Below are positions 26,833 to 35,655 of a stretch of 64,000 nt of DNA, piece by piece. How positions within the stretch are numbered: the first letter of the stretch is position 1; each line of letters opens with the position of its first letter. Below the pieces are notes generated by a model. That model did not search any database. It worked only from the letters and a program-made list of their open reading frames with translations, and was not told the DNA's origin. Origin of the DNA: an uncultured Halobacteriovorax sp. (GTDB lineage Bacteria > Bdellovibrionota > Bacteriovoracia > Bacteriovoracales > Bacteriovoracaceae); NCBI GenBank assembly GCA_913061265.1, contig CAJXVS010000003.1:434001-498000 (forward strand), in the 5' to 3' direction. Made by a program: the position numbers and the translations under genes.

Positions 26833-28404
26833 CTAGAGTATATGAACAAAGACTAAGGGCTTATAACCTATTTCTTTACTCAAGAAGTGACGTGTTTTAA
26901 CTCTAATGGCTTCAGCCGCATCATTATTGTTCCATTCCTCAAGAAAGATTCTGAGGACTTCATTCTTAAGAAGATTTTCAGAAAAGAGAGGTATACCATA
27001 GTGATTTATCTTCACCTTTCTTGAATCATCTTTTGTTAATGAAATAAAGATAGCCCCATGGATCCCTAAGCGTCTTCGTGAATTGATGGTGGTCTTGTCA
27101 GTACAAGCTCCACCATCTAGATAGATCTTTAAGTCAGCAGGTTCTTGTACAGTCGTTTTATATTCGGAATCTTGAGCAATCTCTAATGAAGTATAGTTTT
27201 CTAAACGGATAATATCCGGACCATCTATTTTCTGTAGCTTTTGATAAAAATCTTGAAAAAAAGAGCTCTCTAAATGAATTGGAATTACTAAGGTAGGCTT
27301 AAGGGTATCGATTATATCAGAAATCTCGTCTTTATAAGCATGACCTGATGAATGGATTAAAGGGGCATTACCCTTATTAATATAGACACCAAGTTTTGAT
27401 GCTAAGTTAAATATTTCTCCAACTGATTTTTCATTCCCAGGAATAGTCTTACTTGAAAAAAGTAAACGGTCACCTTCAGAAGGTTTATAGTTTTTATCGT
27501 TACCAGTAAAAACTCTTCGAAAAGCTCCTCTTATGTCTCCCTGGCTCCCTGAAAGCAAAACAACGCTTCTTCCTTTTACGTATTTGCTACTTTTAATAGG
27601 AGGGATCCTGCCAGTTTCTATTCCGAGAGAATAAGAAAACTCTACTGATCGCCCAACCAGAGCGACAGGGATATCTTTTTCATTGGCAATCTCTACAATG
27701 GTTGAAAACCTCTCAATATTTGAAGGGAAGAAAGTCATGAAGATATCAGAATCATCTTTTGCCACAATATCCGAGTCTAGATTTTTTCGAATTTCGTTTT
27801 CAAAAACTCCACTATTATTACTTGAGGCTATATTTGTGCTGTCTACGAAAAGAGAGATGTCTTTTGTAGAATCTGAAAACTTAGAAAGTAGTTTTGAGCA
27901 TAAATAACCTTCACCTGTATCATCTTTAATATAACGAAAATCTGTGCAGAATAAGAGACCAGAATCAATAGCTTTTGACTTGTAAAAGAAGCCAAAGACT
28001 CCTGGAATAGAATGACGAATCTTAAAGAACTCGAAGTCTCCAGTCTTGCGATCACAAAACTCTTTAATAGATATAAAGTTTGCTTTTAATTTGGGAAATT
28101 TCTTATTAAAGAAAGACCTCGTATAGTCAGTGGCCACAATAGGAAGGGTTGGGAAATCCTTCAGCAAGTGCTTGATTCCACCAATATGATCCTCATGAGC
28201 ATGTGTAAGAAATAAATAATCGATCTTTTTAAAACTTGGACCTTTAAGGAGGCCAGTATTTGGATATAGATAATTGATACCTAGTGAATCCTCTCTAGGG
28301 AATAGGATACCTGTATCTATAAGAATGGTTGTTGAGTCGAGCTCTAAATAGGAGATGTTCCCTCCAATATATCCGACTCCGCCAATAGGCAAAAACTTAA
28401 ACAT
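26833..28404 (-). CDS. rnj: Ribonuclease J-like metallo-beta-lactamase nuclease
   Basis: A beta-CASP nuclease of the RNase J type, which degrades RNA from the 5' end and also cuts internally. It has FLPIGGVGYIGGN at the N-terminus, the zinc-binding THAHEDHIGG (HAHEDH at 70-75 counted from a GTG at 28410), FCTDF, a beta-CASP region with LSGSQGD, HSSGHA, and a C-terminal part with YLDGG and LGIHGAIFISL. The length of about 525 residues fits. Start choice: ATG 28402-28404 is preferred over GTG two codons upstream; neither has a clear ribosome-binding site. Confidence 0.88.
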   Translation of the reverse strand: MFKFLPIGGVGYIGGNISYLELDSTTILIDTGILFPREDSLGINYLYPNTGLLKGPSFKKIDYLFLTHAHEDHIGGIKHLLKDFPTLPIVATDYTRSFFNKKFPKLKANFISIKEFCDRKTGDFEFFKIRHSIPGVFGFFYKSKAIDSGLLFCTDFRYIKDDTGEGYLCSKLLSKFSDSTKDISLFVDSTNIASSNNSGVFENEIRKNLDSDIVAKDDSDIFMTFFPSNIERFSTIVEIANEKDIPVALVGRSVEFSYSLGIETGRIPPIKSSKYVKGRSVVLLSGSQGDIRGAFRRVFTGNDKNYKPSEGDRLLFSSKTIPGNEKSVGEIFNLASKLGVYINKGNAPLIHSSGHAYKDEISDIIDTLKPTLVIPIHLESSFFQDFYQKLQKIDGPDIIRLENYTSLEIAQDSEYKTTVQEPADLKIYLDGGACTDKTTINSRRRLGIHGAIFISLTKDDSRKVKINHYGIPLFSENLLKNEVLRIFLEEWNNNDAAEAIRVKTRHFLSKEIGYKPLVFVHIL

Positions 28405-28461
28405 TTTCACATTATAGAAAGATAGAGATAATGTTCAAAGCTATTAAAATGAAGTGGTGCT

Positions 28462-29961
28462 ATGGGTTATAAAAAAAGAATGATATTGATGTTCCTTATG
28501 CTGGTTTTCAGTCAACGGCTAGTTGCGATAGTGACTTTAGGTATTACTTCCCCACCTCTAAATACAAACCCTTTCTTTGCTACTGATGCCAACTCTCAAA
28601 ATATTAATCGATTGACCCAACTTTCCCTTATAGATTTTGACGAAAGGATGAACCTGGTTTGTATGGCCTGTGAGTCCTATACAGAGAAGATTGGCAAAGA
28701 TGAGCATATTGTTAGCTTTAAGCTCAAGAAGGACCAAAGATTCTGGGATGGGTCTCGGGTCACCTCTAGTGATATTAAGAAATCATGGGAATACTTTATC
28801 GATAAAAAAAGGAAGTCCTCTCATGTCAGAGCCTTTCAAAATATTAGTGAAATAAAGAGCAAAAGCGACTTAGAATTTAGAATAGTCTTTAAGATTTTCT
28901 CTGTAGAAAATATAAGTAACCTAGCACTCTTAAAGATACAGAAGAAGGTAGATGAAAATGAATTCATTGGGGCGGGAGCTTATAGGATAACTTCTCAAAA
29001 ACCTTTAGAAACTATTCTTGTTCCCGTTTTTGATAAGAATAAAGAAACACTTGTCTTTAAAGTTGTTAAAGATGAAACAACCCTTTCACTAAAGTTGATC
29101 AATAAAGAATTAGACCTACTTCTTGGTGGAATTTCACCACGTAAAGTTAATTGGTTAAAGAATAATACCAATTTTTTAGAATTCCCTATGATTCCCGGAA
29201 CAAACTACAAATATATTAGCTTCAATCACAAGAACCCTCTTTTAGGAAAGAGAGAGATTAGAGAAGTTTTTTCTCTCATTATTCCACGTAAAGACATTCT
29301 AAAGTACAAACTTCATGGAACTTCAGTACTCTCACATGGCCTCTTTTCACCATCATTCTCAAAGTTCTTTGTTAAGTCTCAGAATTATGAAAAGAACTTA
29401 GTCCTAGCAAAAGAAATTTTAGTAAAAGAAGGATTTAAAAAAGTTAAGGGTTTGTGGAAAAAGGGCGAAAATACTTTGTCCTTTGATTGGAAGGTTTCAA
29501 ATAATAAAGCTGCAATTGAGATTGTTAAACTCATTAGAGACCAGCTAAAAGACTTTGGAGTAGAGGTTAATATCACCGTTCAAGAATGGGGCACCTTTAT
29601 GAAGAATGTTAAAAAAGGACGTTTTGATATCATAATGGGTCAGTGGATAGGTTTTGTAGGTCCCGATATGATGAGGTTTATTTGGCATAGTGAGAGTGTA
29701 CCTCCTAATGGAGCAAATAGAGGATACTATCTGAATCCTGCCTTTGACGCCCTTTTGGATAAAGCTAGAGAAGAGCTGAATGAAGTATCGAGAAATGCCA
29801 TCTACAAAGAAGCTCAGCTAATGGCTGAGAATGACTTCGTCTACTTGGGGCTTTGGCATCCTAATATCAGCTGGATTAAGAAAAAATGTATTACAGGATT
29901 GAAATTGTACCCAAATGGTGGTTTTTTAGGGCTTAAGAACCTTAAAAATACCTGCAGGTAA
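28462..29961 (+). CDS. Peptide-type ABC transporter substrate-binding protein
   Basis: An extracellular solute-binding protein of family 5. It has an N-terminal signal peptide (ILMFLMLVFSQRLVA), then the typical order: a NPFF..D.N..NI.RL motif, D.....FKLKKDQRFWDGSRVTSSDI, a central domain, and a C-terminal MGQWIGFVGPDMM and YLGLWHPN stretch. It would deliver peptides or similar substrates to an ABC importer, but no permease or ATPase gene lies near, so it works with a partner encoded elsewhere or has another role. It lies 4 bp before prmA. Confidence 0.85.
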   Translation: MGYKKRMILMFLMLVFSQRLVAIVTLGITSPPLNTNPFFATDANSQNINRLTQLSLIDFDERMNLVCMACESYTEKIGKDEHIVSFKLKKDQRFWDGSRVTSSDIKKSWEYFIDKKRKSSHVRAFQNISEIKSKSDLEFRIVFKIFSVENISNLALLKIQKKVDENEFIGAGAYRITSQKPLETILVPVFDKNKETLVFKVVKDETTLSLKLINKELDLLLGGISPRKVNWLKNNTNFLEFPMIPGTNYKYISFNHKNPLLGKREIREVFSLIIPRKDILKYKLHGTSVLSHGLFSPSFSKFFVKSQNYEKNLVLAKEILVKEGFKKVKGLWKKGENTLSFDWKVSNNKAAIEIVKLIRDQLKDFGVEVNITVQEWGTFMKNVKKGRFDIIMGQWIGFVGPDMMRFIWHSESVPPNGANRGYYLNPAFDALLDKAREELNEVSRNAIYKEAQLMAENDFVYLGLWHPNISWIKKKCITGLKLYPNGGFLGLKNLKNTCR

Positions 29962-29965
29962 GAAT

Positions 29966-30910
29966 ATGAATTCTACATATTATGTTGTGACTATTGAAGA
30001 TGATCTTTCTGAAGAAGAAATCTCTGCCCTTATTCAAATATCTTCAAATGACTTTAATAGTTCAGGTTATGAAGAGTTCTCTTTAAATGAAAGCGAAGTA
30101 GATAAGATCTTAGGAAAAGAGGCTTTTTGTGGCGGTGACTTGTCCGATGGCCTGCTTAATCATCTAGAAACCGAAGCGGGAAAGAGGTACAAATTTTTCT
30201 TTATCGATGAATTAGCAAAACCTAGTGCCGAATCTTTTAGAGACTATCTAAAAGAAATTGGAGGGGAAAAAGTTAGTTTAGTAGAACTAGAAGAAGAAGA
30301 TTGGATTGAAACTTGGAAGAAGCATTATAGTCCTATTGAGTTAAACAAATTTATGATCCTTCCTGTTTGGGAAAAAGATCATGAAACAATAAAAGAAAAG
30401 ATAATTATAAACCCTGGAATGGGCTTCGGAACCGGTACTCATGAAACGACAAGGCTTTGTTTAGAGATTTTAGAGGAGCTCTATTGTGAAAATACCTTTA
30501 AAACATGCTTAGACTTTGGATCAGGTTCTGGAATTCTAGGTATCGGATTTCAAAAATTTTGTAACGGTGAAGTCGATTATGTTGATATTGACCAGAGGGC
30601 TCTTGATAATAACCTTGAAAACCTAAAACTTAATTTTCTAAAAGAACTACCAATATCGGAGTTTTATTTACGAGATGAATTTAAGCTTAACAAAACTTAT
30701 GATTTAGTTTTTGCCAATATTCTAGAACATGTCTTGATTGAAGAATTCGACCTTTTGAGGGACAGTTTAGTCTCAGGAAATACTTTGATTGTTTCAGGAA
30801 TTCTTTTGGAGCAAAGGGATAATATTATCAATAAGTTCTCCACTCATTTTGTTCTAGAAAAAGAAAAGAACGAAGGAGACTGGGCCGCTTTGAGCTTTAG
30901 AAAGATATGA
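29966..30910 (+). CDS. prmA: Ribosomal protein L11 methyltransferase
   Basis: Methylates lysines and the N-terminus of ribosomal protein L11. The N-terminal substrate-recognition half (EEEDWIETWKKHYSPIEL) is followed by the PrmA signature GMGFGTGTHETTRL and the SAM-binding LDFGSGSGILGI, then VDIDQRALDNN and a FANILEHVLI motif, where NPPY-type methyltransferases differ. The length of 314 is normal. Its stop overlaps the rsmE start as ATGA. Confidence 0.93.
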   Translation: MNSTYYVVTIEDDLSEEEISALIQISSNDFNSSGYEEFSLNESEVDKILGKEAFCGGDLSDGLLNHLETEAGKRYKFFFIDELAKPSAESFRDYLKEIGGEKVSLVELEEEDWIETWKKHYSPIELNKFMILPVWEKDHETIKEKIIINPGMGFGTGTHETTRLCLEILEELYCENTFKTCLDFGSGSGILGIGFQKFCNGEVDYVDIDQRALDNNLENLKLNFLKELPISEFYLRDEFKLNKTYDLVFANILEHVLIEEFDLLRDSLVSGNTLIVSGILLEQRDNIINKFSTHFVLEKEKNEGDWAALSFRKI

Positions 30911-31584
30911 TATCAGTTATAGTAAATAATATTGATGATGAAGAGATAGTTGTCGATGGTGAGTCCTTTACTCACCTTAGGTCAGCTTTACGAGTTAAAG
31001 CTGGAGATTCAGTTTTGGCGATCAATGGATCAGGAAAAAAAAGATTAACGGTAGTTTTAGAAGTAGGGAAAAAGAATCTTAGCTTAGGTGAAGGGCAGGT
31101 TGAACAATGCTCGCGCTTATCTGCGATAGATATTCTACTTTCTCCTCCAAAAAGAGATGCTTTAAATGACAGCTTAAGAATGGCCTGTGAGCTAGGTGTT
31201 CGGAATATCTACCTTTTTCCAACTGAATATACCCAAAATAAAAAGCTAGACCTCCAAAGGATGAATAAAGTCCTTCATTCAGCCGTAATTCAGTCGAATA
31301 ACTTATTTGTCCCTAAACTCTATATTATAAGCTCACTCTCTGAAATTGAAGCTGACTACCATTCAGTTAGGGCCTTTCATCTTAGTAAAGAGGGATGCGA
31401 GGGCAGTCCTTTAAAGGAAGACCTATTACTGGCTATTGGACCTGAGGGTGGCTTTTCTGACGGTGACATAAGTAGTTTCAAAGAAACCTTCCCGGATCTA
31501 GAAACTGTCATGCTAAAGACACCTATCTTGAGGACTCCAACCGCATTGTGCGCAGCGTTCTCTTGGGCGCTTTCTAGAATCTAA
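30907..31584 (+). CDS. rsmE: 16S rRNA (uracil1498-N3)-methyltransferase
   Basis: A SPOUT-class methyltransferase for U1498 of 16S rRNA. It has the N-terminal PUA-like region (HLRSALRVKAGDSVLAINGSG), a KRDALN motif, and the knot signature LAIGPEGGFSDGD followed by LRTPTALCAAFSWAL. It overlaps prmA by 4 bp (ATGA), a common prmA-rsmE arrangement. Confidence 0.94.
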   Translation: MISVIVNNIDDEEIVVDGESFTHLRSALRVKAGDSVLAINGSGKKRLTVVLEVGKKNLSLGEGQVEQCSRLSAIDILLSPPKRDALNDSLRMACELGVRNIYLFPTEYTQNKKLDLQRMNKVLHSAVIQSNNLFVPKLYIISSLSEIEADYHSVRAFHLSKEGCEGSPLKEDLLLAIGPEGGFSDGDISSFKETFPDLETVMLKTPILRTPTALCAAFSWALSRI

Positions 31585-31633
31585 TTAATTGAAGGCTCTA
31601 CTCTCTTGTGAGATTCTATAGACAGGGGGACTT

Positions 31634-32305
31634 ATGCAGGAATTTTTAAATCAAACTCAAAAGTCAAAATCTAACAATCCACCAACAATGGATTTTGATA
31701 TTGATAGCTTCGACTTTAAGCCGGTTACTAAAGGATTGGGTTTTCACCAAGACAAGATCAAAGAAAGTAGCACTAGGAAATTTAAAAGAACTCAAACGAT
31801 TGCTCAAAAAGAACGCATCAAATACGAAGAGCGCTCAATTACAATCAATAGTCCCGTCGTTGAAATTAATAAACCAATTATTAAAGAAGAACTGGCACCT
31901 AAAAGAATAGCGAAAGTTAAGAATGCGAGAATGGGTCTTCAGTTTACAAGCTTTGTTTTTGATTTTGTTTTAATTTGTTCTATTCAGTTAGGTTTGAACT
32001 TTGCTTTCTTAAAGCTTGTTCAGCTAGATAGTTTTTCAAAATTTCTAGAGTTTACTTGGAAAGAGCAATCATTATTTTTCTCATTTCTCTTTCTTTTCTA
32101 TTTTACCATATTAGAGCTAGCCTCTACCCCAGGTAAAAGGATCTTTGATTTAAAGCTTGATACGACAGTTGGTAAGAAATTAACTATTGATCAAACATTA
32201 ATTAGGTCAGTTGTAACACTTCTTTCATTCTTAACGGCAGGTATGCCATTGCTCTTTGATTTCCAAGGAAAGCTAAGTGATACAAGAGTGATTGAGAATG
32301 CATAA
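31634..32305 (+). CDS. RDD-family membrane protein
   Basis: A 223-residue protein. The first ~100 residues are polar and basic, with several Lys/Ile-rich stretches. From residue ~98 it fits the RDD family: ARMGLQFTSFVFDFVLI (Arg in helix 1 and the Asp of FVFDF), a second helix pair, and ASTPGKRIFDLKLDT, ending in a third helix. The family's exact role is unclear; some members transport ions. It overlaps rfaE2 by 8 bp. Confidence 0.75.
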   Translation: MQEFLNQTQKSKSNNPPTMDFDIDSFDFKPVTKGLGFHQDKIKESSTRKFKRTQTIAQKERIKYEERSITINSPVVEINKPIIKEELAPKRIAKVKNARMGLQFTSFVFDFVLICSIQLGLNFAFLKLVQLDSFSKFLEFTWKEQSLFFSFLFLFYFTILELASTPGKRIFDLKLDTTVGKKLTIDQTLIRSVVTLLSFLTAGMPLLFDFQGKLSDTRVIENA

Positions 32306-32759
32306 GTTATCAGCTGATGCAGAACAATTTATTTTAGATAATAAAGATAAGAAGATAGTTTTTACAAATGGATGCTTTGACATCCTTCACTCTGGGCATA
32401 TTAGTTATTTAAACGATGCTAAAGAATTAGGTGATGTCTTATTTATAGGGATGAATTCTGATTCAAGCGTTAAGGGTTTGAAGGGTGATGAGAGACCTAT
32501 TAATAATCAAGTTGAAAGAAAGTTCATTCTAGAGAACTTAAAGTCAGTAGACTTCGTAGAAGTCTTTAGTGAAGAGACACCGATAGATTTAATAAAAGAA
32601 GTTTCTCCAGCCTTTTTAGTTAAGGGTGGAGATTGGGCAGTAGAGAAGATAGTCGGTCATGAATTAGTTATTGCTTCAGGTGGCATTGTAAAAAGCCTCC
32701 CTTTTAAGGAAGGTCACTCAACAACTTCCATCATCGATAAGATCAAAGACCTAGTTTAA
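32298..32759 (+). CDS. rfaE2: Heptose-1-phosphate adenylyltransferase
   Basis: A cytidylyltransferase-fold enzyme that activates heptose-1-phosphate to ADP-heptose for lipopolysaccharide core synthesis. It has NGCFDILHSGH (HSGH at 31-34), GMNSDSSVKGLKG, ERPI and the C-terminal VKGGDW and GHSTTSII motifs. It is the adenylyltransferase half of HldE, encoded alone, so a separate kinase (rfaE1) is expected elsewhere. ATG 32298 is preferred over TTG two codons upstream. Confidence 0.9.
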   Translation: MHKLSADAEQFILDNKDKKIVFTNGCFDILHSGHISYLNDAKELGDVLFIGMNSDSSVKGLKGDERPINNQVERKFILENLKSVDFVEVFSEETPIDLIKEVSPAFLVKGGDWAVEKIVGHELVIASGGIVKSLPFKEGHSTTSIIDKIKDLV

Positions 32760-32814
32760 ATAATACCCGAGTCTTTTGATCAAGTATAAATACCTGATAT
32801 TATTCATTTTTTAC

Positions 32815-32841
32815 TCAAGTATTCCTAGAATGCCCCGATAT
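32815..32841 (+). promoter_or_regulatory. Sigma-28-type promoter of first flagellin gene
   Basis: TCAAGTAT, an 11-bp spacer, then CCCGATAT. The layout equals that of the FliA consensus (TAAAGTTT-N11-GCCGATAA), and the CCCGATA core is shared with the second flagellin promoter. A ~100-nt leader follows, which contains two possible stem-loops (at ~32846-32880 and 32881-32905). Confidence 0.75.
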
Positions 32842-32944
32842 GGTTATTAACACCAAGGCTATGGGAGTCTTGTTAATTAGTTTGAACATGGTAGTCCAAA
32901 CGAAATTTCATTACGGATGATTATATTTTTCCGAGGGGATTAGA

Positions 32945-33775
32945 ATGGGACTACGTATAAGAACTAATGTTCAATCATTAAAAGCAACAAACAGTTTAGA
33001 AAAAACAAAAAGAGAAGAATCTAAAACACTCCAAAAATTATCTTCTGGTAGTAGGATTAACTCAGCCTCAGATGATGCTGCAGGTTTAGCCATATCAGAG
33101 AAGTTAAAATCTCAAATTACATCAACAAGACAAGCTGTAAGAAACTCAAATGACGGTATCTCTATGATTCAAACTGCTGAAGGTGGAATGAATGAGGTCT
33201 CCAACATTCTAATTAGACTTCGAGAATTATCAATCCAAGCAGCTTCAGATACTGTTGGGGATGATGAAAGAAAATTTAGTGATCTAGAGGCTCAACAACT
33301 AATGAGCGAAGTAGATAGGATTGCCTCTTCAACTGAATTCAATGGTAGGAAGCTCCTGTCAGGTGAAGGCGGACAGGCAGACTTACAGGTTGGTATTAAT
33401 AATAATGAAGCAAACGATAGAATCACTTATAAAGTTGAAGATGCAAATCTGACACTATCAAACTTGGGAATCGATGGAGTTTCGGTTGCCTCGAAAGATG
33501 GAGCCAGATCTAACCTAGAAACAATTGATAAAGCGATGATGACTGTTAATGGAAGCCGAGCAAATCTAGGTGCCCTACAGAATAGACTTCAAAGTACTGT
33601 TAATAACTTAGAAGTTCAAAATGAGAACCTATCAGCAGCTAATTCTAGGATCAGAGACGCTGATATTGCGACTCAGTCAGCAGAGCTGGCCAAGCATAGG
33701 ATTCTTTCTGAGGCAGGAACATCAATCCTCAGCCAAACTAACAGCTCAATGAACAGTGCCTTAAAACTAGTCTAA
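32945..33775 (+). CDS. fliC: Flagellin
   Basis: Filament subunit of 276 residues. The D0/D1 domains are clear. The N-terminal part has RIRTNVQSLKATNSLEKT, then KLSSGSRINSASDDAAGLAI and SNDGISMIQTAEGGMNEVSNILIRLRELSIQAA. The C-terminal part has LGALQNRLQSTVNNLEVQNENL, the ADIATQSAELAKHRIL stretch, and an SALKLV end. The central variable domain is short (about 40 residues). GAGGGG precedes the ATG. A hairpin terminator follows. Confidence 0.95.
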   Translation: MGLRIRTNVQSLKATNSLEKTKREESKTLQKLSSGSRINSASDDAAGLAISEKLKSQITSTRQAVRNSNDGISMIQTAEGGMNEVSNILIRLRELSIQAASDTVGDDERKFSDLEAQQLMSEVDRIASSTEFNGRKLLSGEGGQADLQVGINNNEANDRITYKVEDANLTLSNLGIDGVSVASKDGARSNLETIDKAMMTVNGSRANLGALQNRLQSTVNNLEVQNENLSAANSRIRDADIATQSAELAKHRILSEAGTSILSQTNSSMNSALKLV

Positions 33776-33803
33776 ACCCAATATTCGATACCCTTCGAAT
33801 ACA

Positions 33804-33832
33804 AACGGAAGCTTCGGCTTCCGTTTTTTTTT
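33804..33832 (+). terminator. Terminator after first flagellin gene
   Basis: ACGGAAGC pairs with GCTTCCGT around a stable TTCG loop, followed by a run of nine T (33824-33832). This is a textbook intrinsic terminator. Confidence 0.9.
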
Positions 33833-33861
33833 GCCTATTTTATAATACTTGATAAAAATAC

Positions 33862-33888
33862 TAAAGTTTTGTTTAGATCTCCCGATAA
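33862..33888 (+). promoter_or_regulatory. Sigma-28-type promoter of second flagellin gene
   Basis: TAAAGTTT (33862-33869), an 11-bp spacer, and CCCGATAA (33881-33888). This matches the FliA consensus at all but one base (C for G at the first -10 position). Confidence 0.88.
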
Positions 33889-33944
33889 GTTTATTAACTG
33901 ACCTAATTGCTCGGTCATAAACGATTACTTATTAGGAGAATAAA

Positions 33945-34775
33945 ATGGGCTTAAGAATTTCAACGAACATTGCTTCAGAAATGGTTCAAAAGAACTTAAA
34001 AGATGTATCTAAAGATGAAACTAAATCACTAGAGAGATTATCCTCTGGTTCTAGAATTAATTCAGCTTCAGACGATGCTGCAGGGTTAGCCATTGCTACA
34101 AAATTGAAAGCTGAAACAACAAGTATGAGACAAGCAACTCGAAATGCGAATGACGGAATTAGTTTCGTTCAATCCGCTGAAGGTGGGCTTGGAGAAGTAT
34201 CTAACATCTTAATTCGTTTAAGAGAGTTAGGTATACAGTCGGCATCAGACACAGTCGGCTCAGAAGAAAGACAGTTTATGGATCTCGAATATCAACAGCT
34301 AACAGCTGAGGTAGATAGAATCGCAAGCTCAACTAAGTTTAATGGAAAAGATCTATTAAATGGTGAGGGAGATGGAGTCTTAGACTTTCATATCGGAACA
34401 AATGCAAACGAAGAAAACACTATTCAGTTTGATACAAGCACGACAAATGCGACTTCATCAAATCTAGGAATTAGTGGAACAGGTGTAATGGAAAAAGGTG
34501 ATGCTTTAGGATCACTCTCTAGTATAGATGAGGCCATCAACCAAGTTTCGGGTCAACGGGCAAATCTCGGTGCAATCCAAGGCAGGCTTCAAACATCAGT
34601 AAATAACTTAGAAAACCAAACTGTTAACTTAGAGCAAGCTAGATCAGTCATTCAAGATGCTGATGTAGCAAGTGAGTCATCAAAACTGGCTTCAGCTTCA
34701 ATTGTTAAAAGTGCAGGTATCAGTACTTTGTCCCAGGCTAATGGCCTAAGTAGAAGTGCTCTAAAACTAGTATAA
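33945..34775 (+). CDS. fliC: Flagellin (second copy)
   Basis: A paralogue of the preceding gene, also 276 residues. It starts MGLRISTNIASEMVQKNL, shares RLSSGSRINSASDDAAGLAIATKLK, NANDGISFVQSAEGGLGEVSNILIRLREL, and LGAIQGRLQTSVNNLENQ, and ends SALKLV. It differs mostly in the central region (near 130-190) and has a shorter 5' leader (~50 nt). AGGAG lies 6 bp before the ATG. Having two flagellin genes suggests a filament of mixed composition or different expression. Confidence 0.95.
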   Translation: MGLRISTNIASEMVQKNLKDVSKDETKSLERLSSGSRINSASDDAAGLAIATKLKAETTSMRQATRNANDGISFVQSAEGGLGEVSNILIRLRELGIQSASDTVGSEERQFMDLEYQQLTAEVDRIASSTKFNGKDLLNGEGDGVLDFHIGTNANEENTIQFDTSTTNATSSNLGISGTGVMEKGDALGSLSSIDEAINQVSGQRANLGAIQGRLQTSVNNLENQTVNLEQARSVIQDADVASESSKLASASIVKSAGISTLSQANGLSRSALKLV

Positions 34776-34840
34776 AACAATAAGAAATTGGGATTTTACA
34801 AGAAATTGAGCAATGTATTGTATCCTCCCTTTAAGCCCAA

Positions 34841-34864
34841 CCCCCTTGGTTAACGCCAAGGGGG
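34841..34864 (+). terminator. Hairpin after second flagellin gene
   Basis: CCCCCTTGG pairs with CCAAGGGGG around a 6-base loop. It is a very stable stem but has no following T run, so it may end transcription inefficiently, protect the mRNA 3' end, or act on either strand. Confidence 0.55.
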
Positions 34865-34905
34865 TCTCCATATACATTGATTCCCAAATAAATTAAAATT
34901 AATCC

Positions 34906-35655
34906 ATGATCACAACCATTTCAGATGTTCATATTAAAGTACCTGGTGATAAAGCTTATAAGCTTTTTTTAAGCTTTCTTCGTGATCCCATAGTTAAAAA
35001 GTCCGAAAAAGTTGTTCTTCTTGGAGATATCTTTGACTTTGTCGTAGGTGGCGATCAAGGGTTTATTAAAGAATTTCAGGAAGTCTTTGATGAGATTAAG
35101 AGTCTTCTTAGAGAAGGAAAGCAAGTTTACTTTATTGAAGGAAATCATGATTTCCATGTAGGTAAACTCTTTAAAGAGACTTTTCCTGATGATAATTTTA
35201 TTTTTTCAAAAGAAAGAATTCATTTAACTCATCAAGGGACTAATATTACGCTCTGCCATGGAGATGATATTGAATTAGATAACCCTTCGTATAAAAAGTA
35301 CTCAAGAATTATTAGATCAAAACCAATTCAGGTTTTGGCCGAGTGGATAGTCCCCTTTCCTTTTACAAGGATGATTGGGAATTGGGCTTCAGCTAAATCT
35401 AGAAAGAAAAATATCGCTCAATATGAAAGTAAGAGTGATCTTATTAAAGAAAAATTTCGGTCTTCTTCCGAGGCTGCGTACCAAGAAGTTCCAAGTCAGA
35501 TAATTGTCTGTGGTCATTCACATGTTAAAGATAAATATGAGTCTACTTTAGGATTTATCTATATAAACAATGGATACTTTCCCAATGAAAAAACTTTTAT
35601 TTCCATTGAGAAAGACCAAGTTCGATTTAATGAGTTAGCTGAGCCATCTCATTGA
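34906..35655 (+). CDS. LpxH-like UDP-diacylglucosamine hydrolase
   Basis: A calcineurin-type metallophosphoesterase of 249 residues. Metal-site motifs are SDVH (6-9), GDIFDFV, EGNHDF, CHGDD and GHSH, in the order and spacing of LpxH. The spacing fits UDP-2,3-diacylglucosamine pyrophosphatase, which makes lipid X in lipid A synthesis, but other phosphodiesterases share these motifs. Its 3' end overlaps the convergent recN by 29 bp. Confidence 0.8.
   Translation: MITTISDVHIKVPGDKAYKLFLSFLRDPIVKKSEKVVLLGDIFDFVVGGDQGFIKEFQEVFDEIKSLLREGKQVYFIEGNHDFHVGKLFKETFPDDNFIFSKERIHLTHQGTNITLCHGDDIELDNPSYKKYSRIIRSKPIQVLAEWIVPFPFTRMIGNWASAKSRKKNIAQYESKSDLIKEKFRSSSEAAYQEVPSQIIVCGHSHVKDKYESTLGFIYINNGYFPNEKTFISIEKDQVRFNELAEPSH

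Noticed and set aside
33824-33832. T tract after the first flagellin as a phase-variation tract
   Set aside because: It is the tail of a textbook terminator hairpin outside any gene.
34841-34864. Hairpin after second flagellin as a strong intrinsic terminator
   Set aside because: No T run follows on either side, so I list it only as a hairpin with uncertain terminator function.
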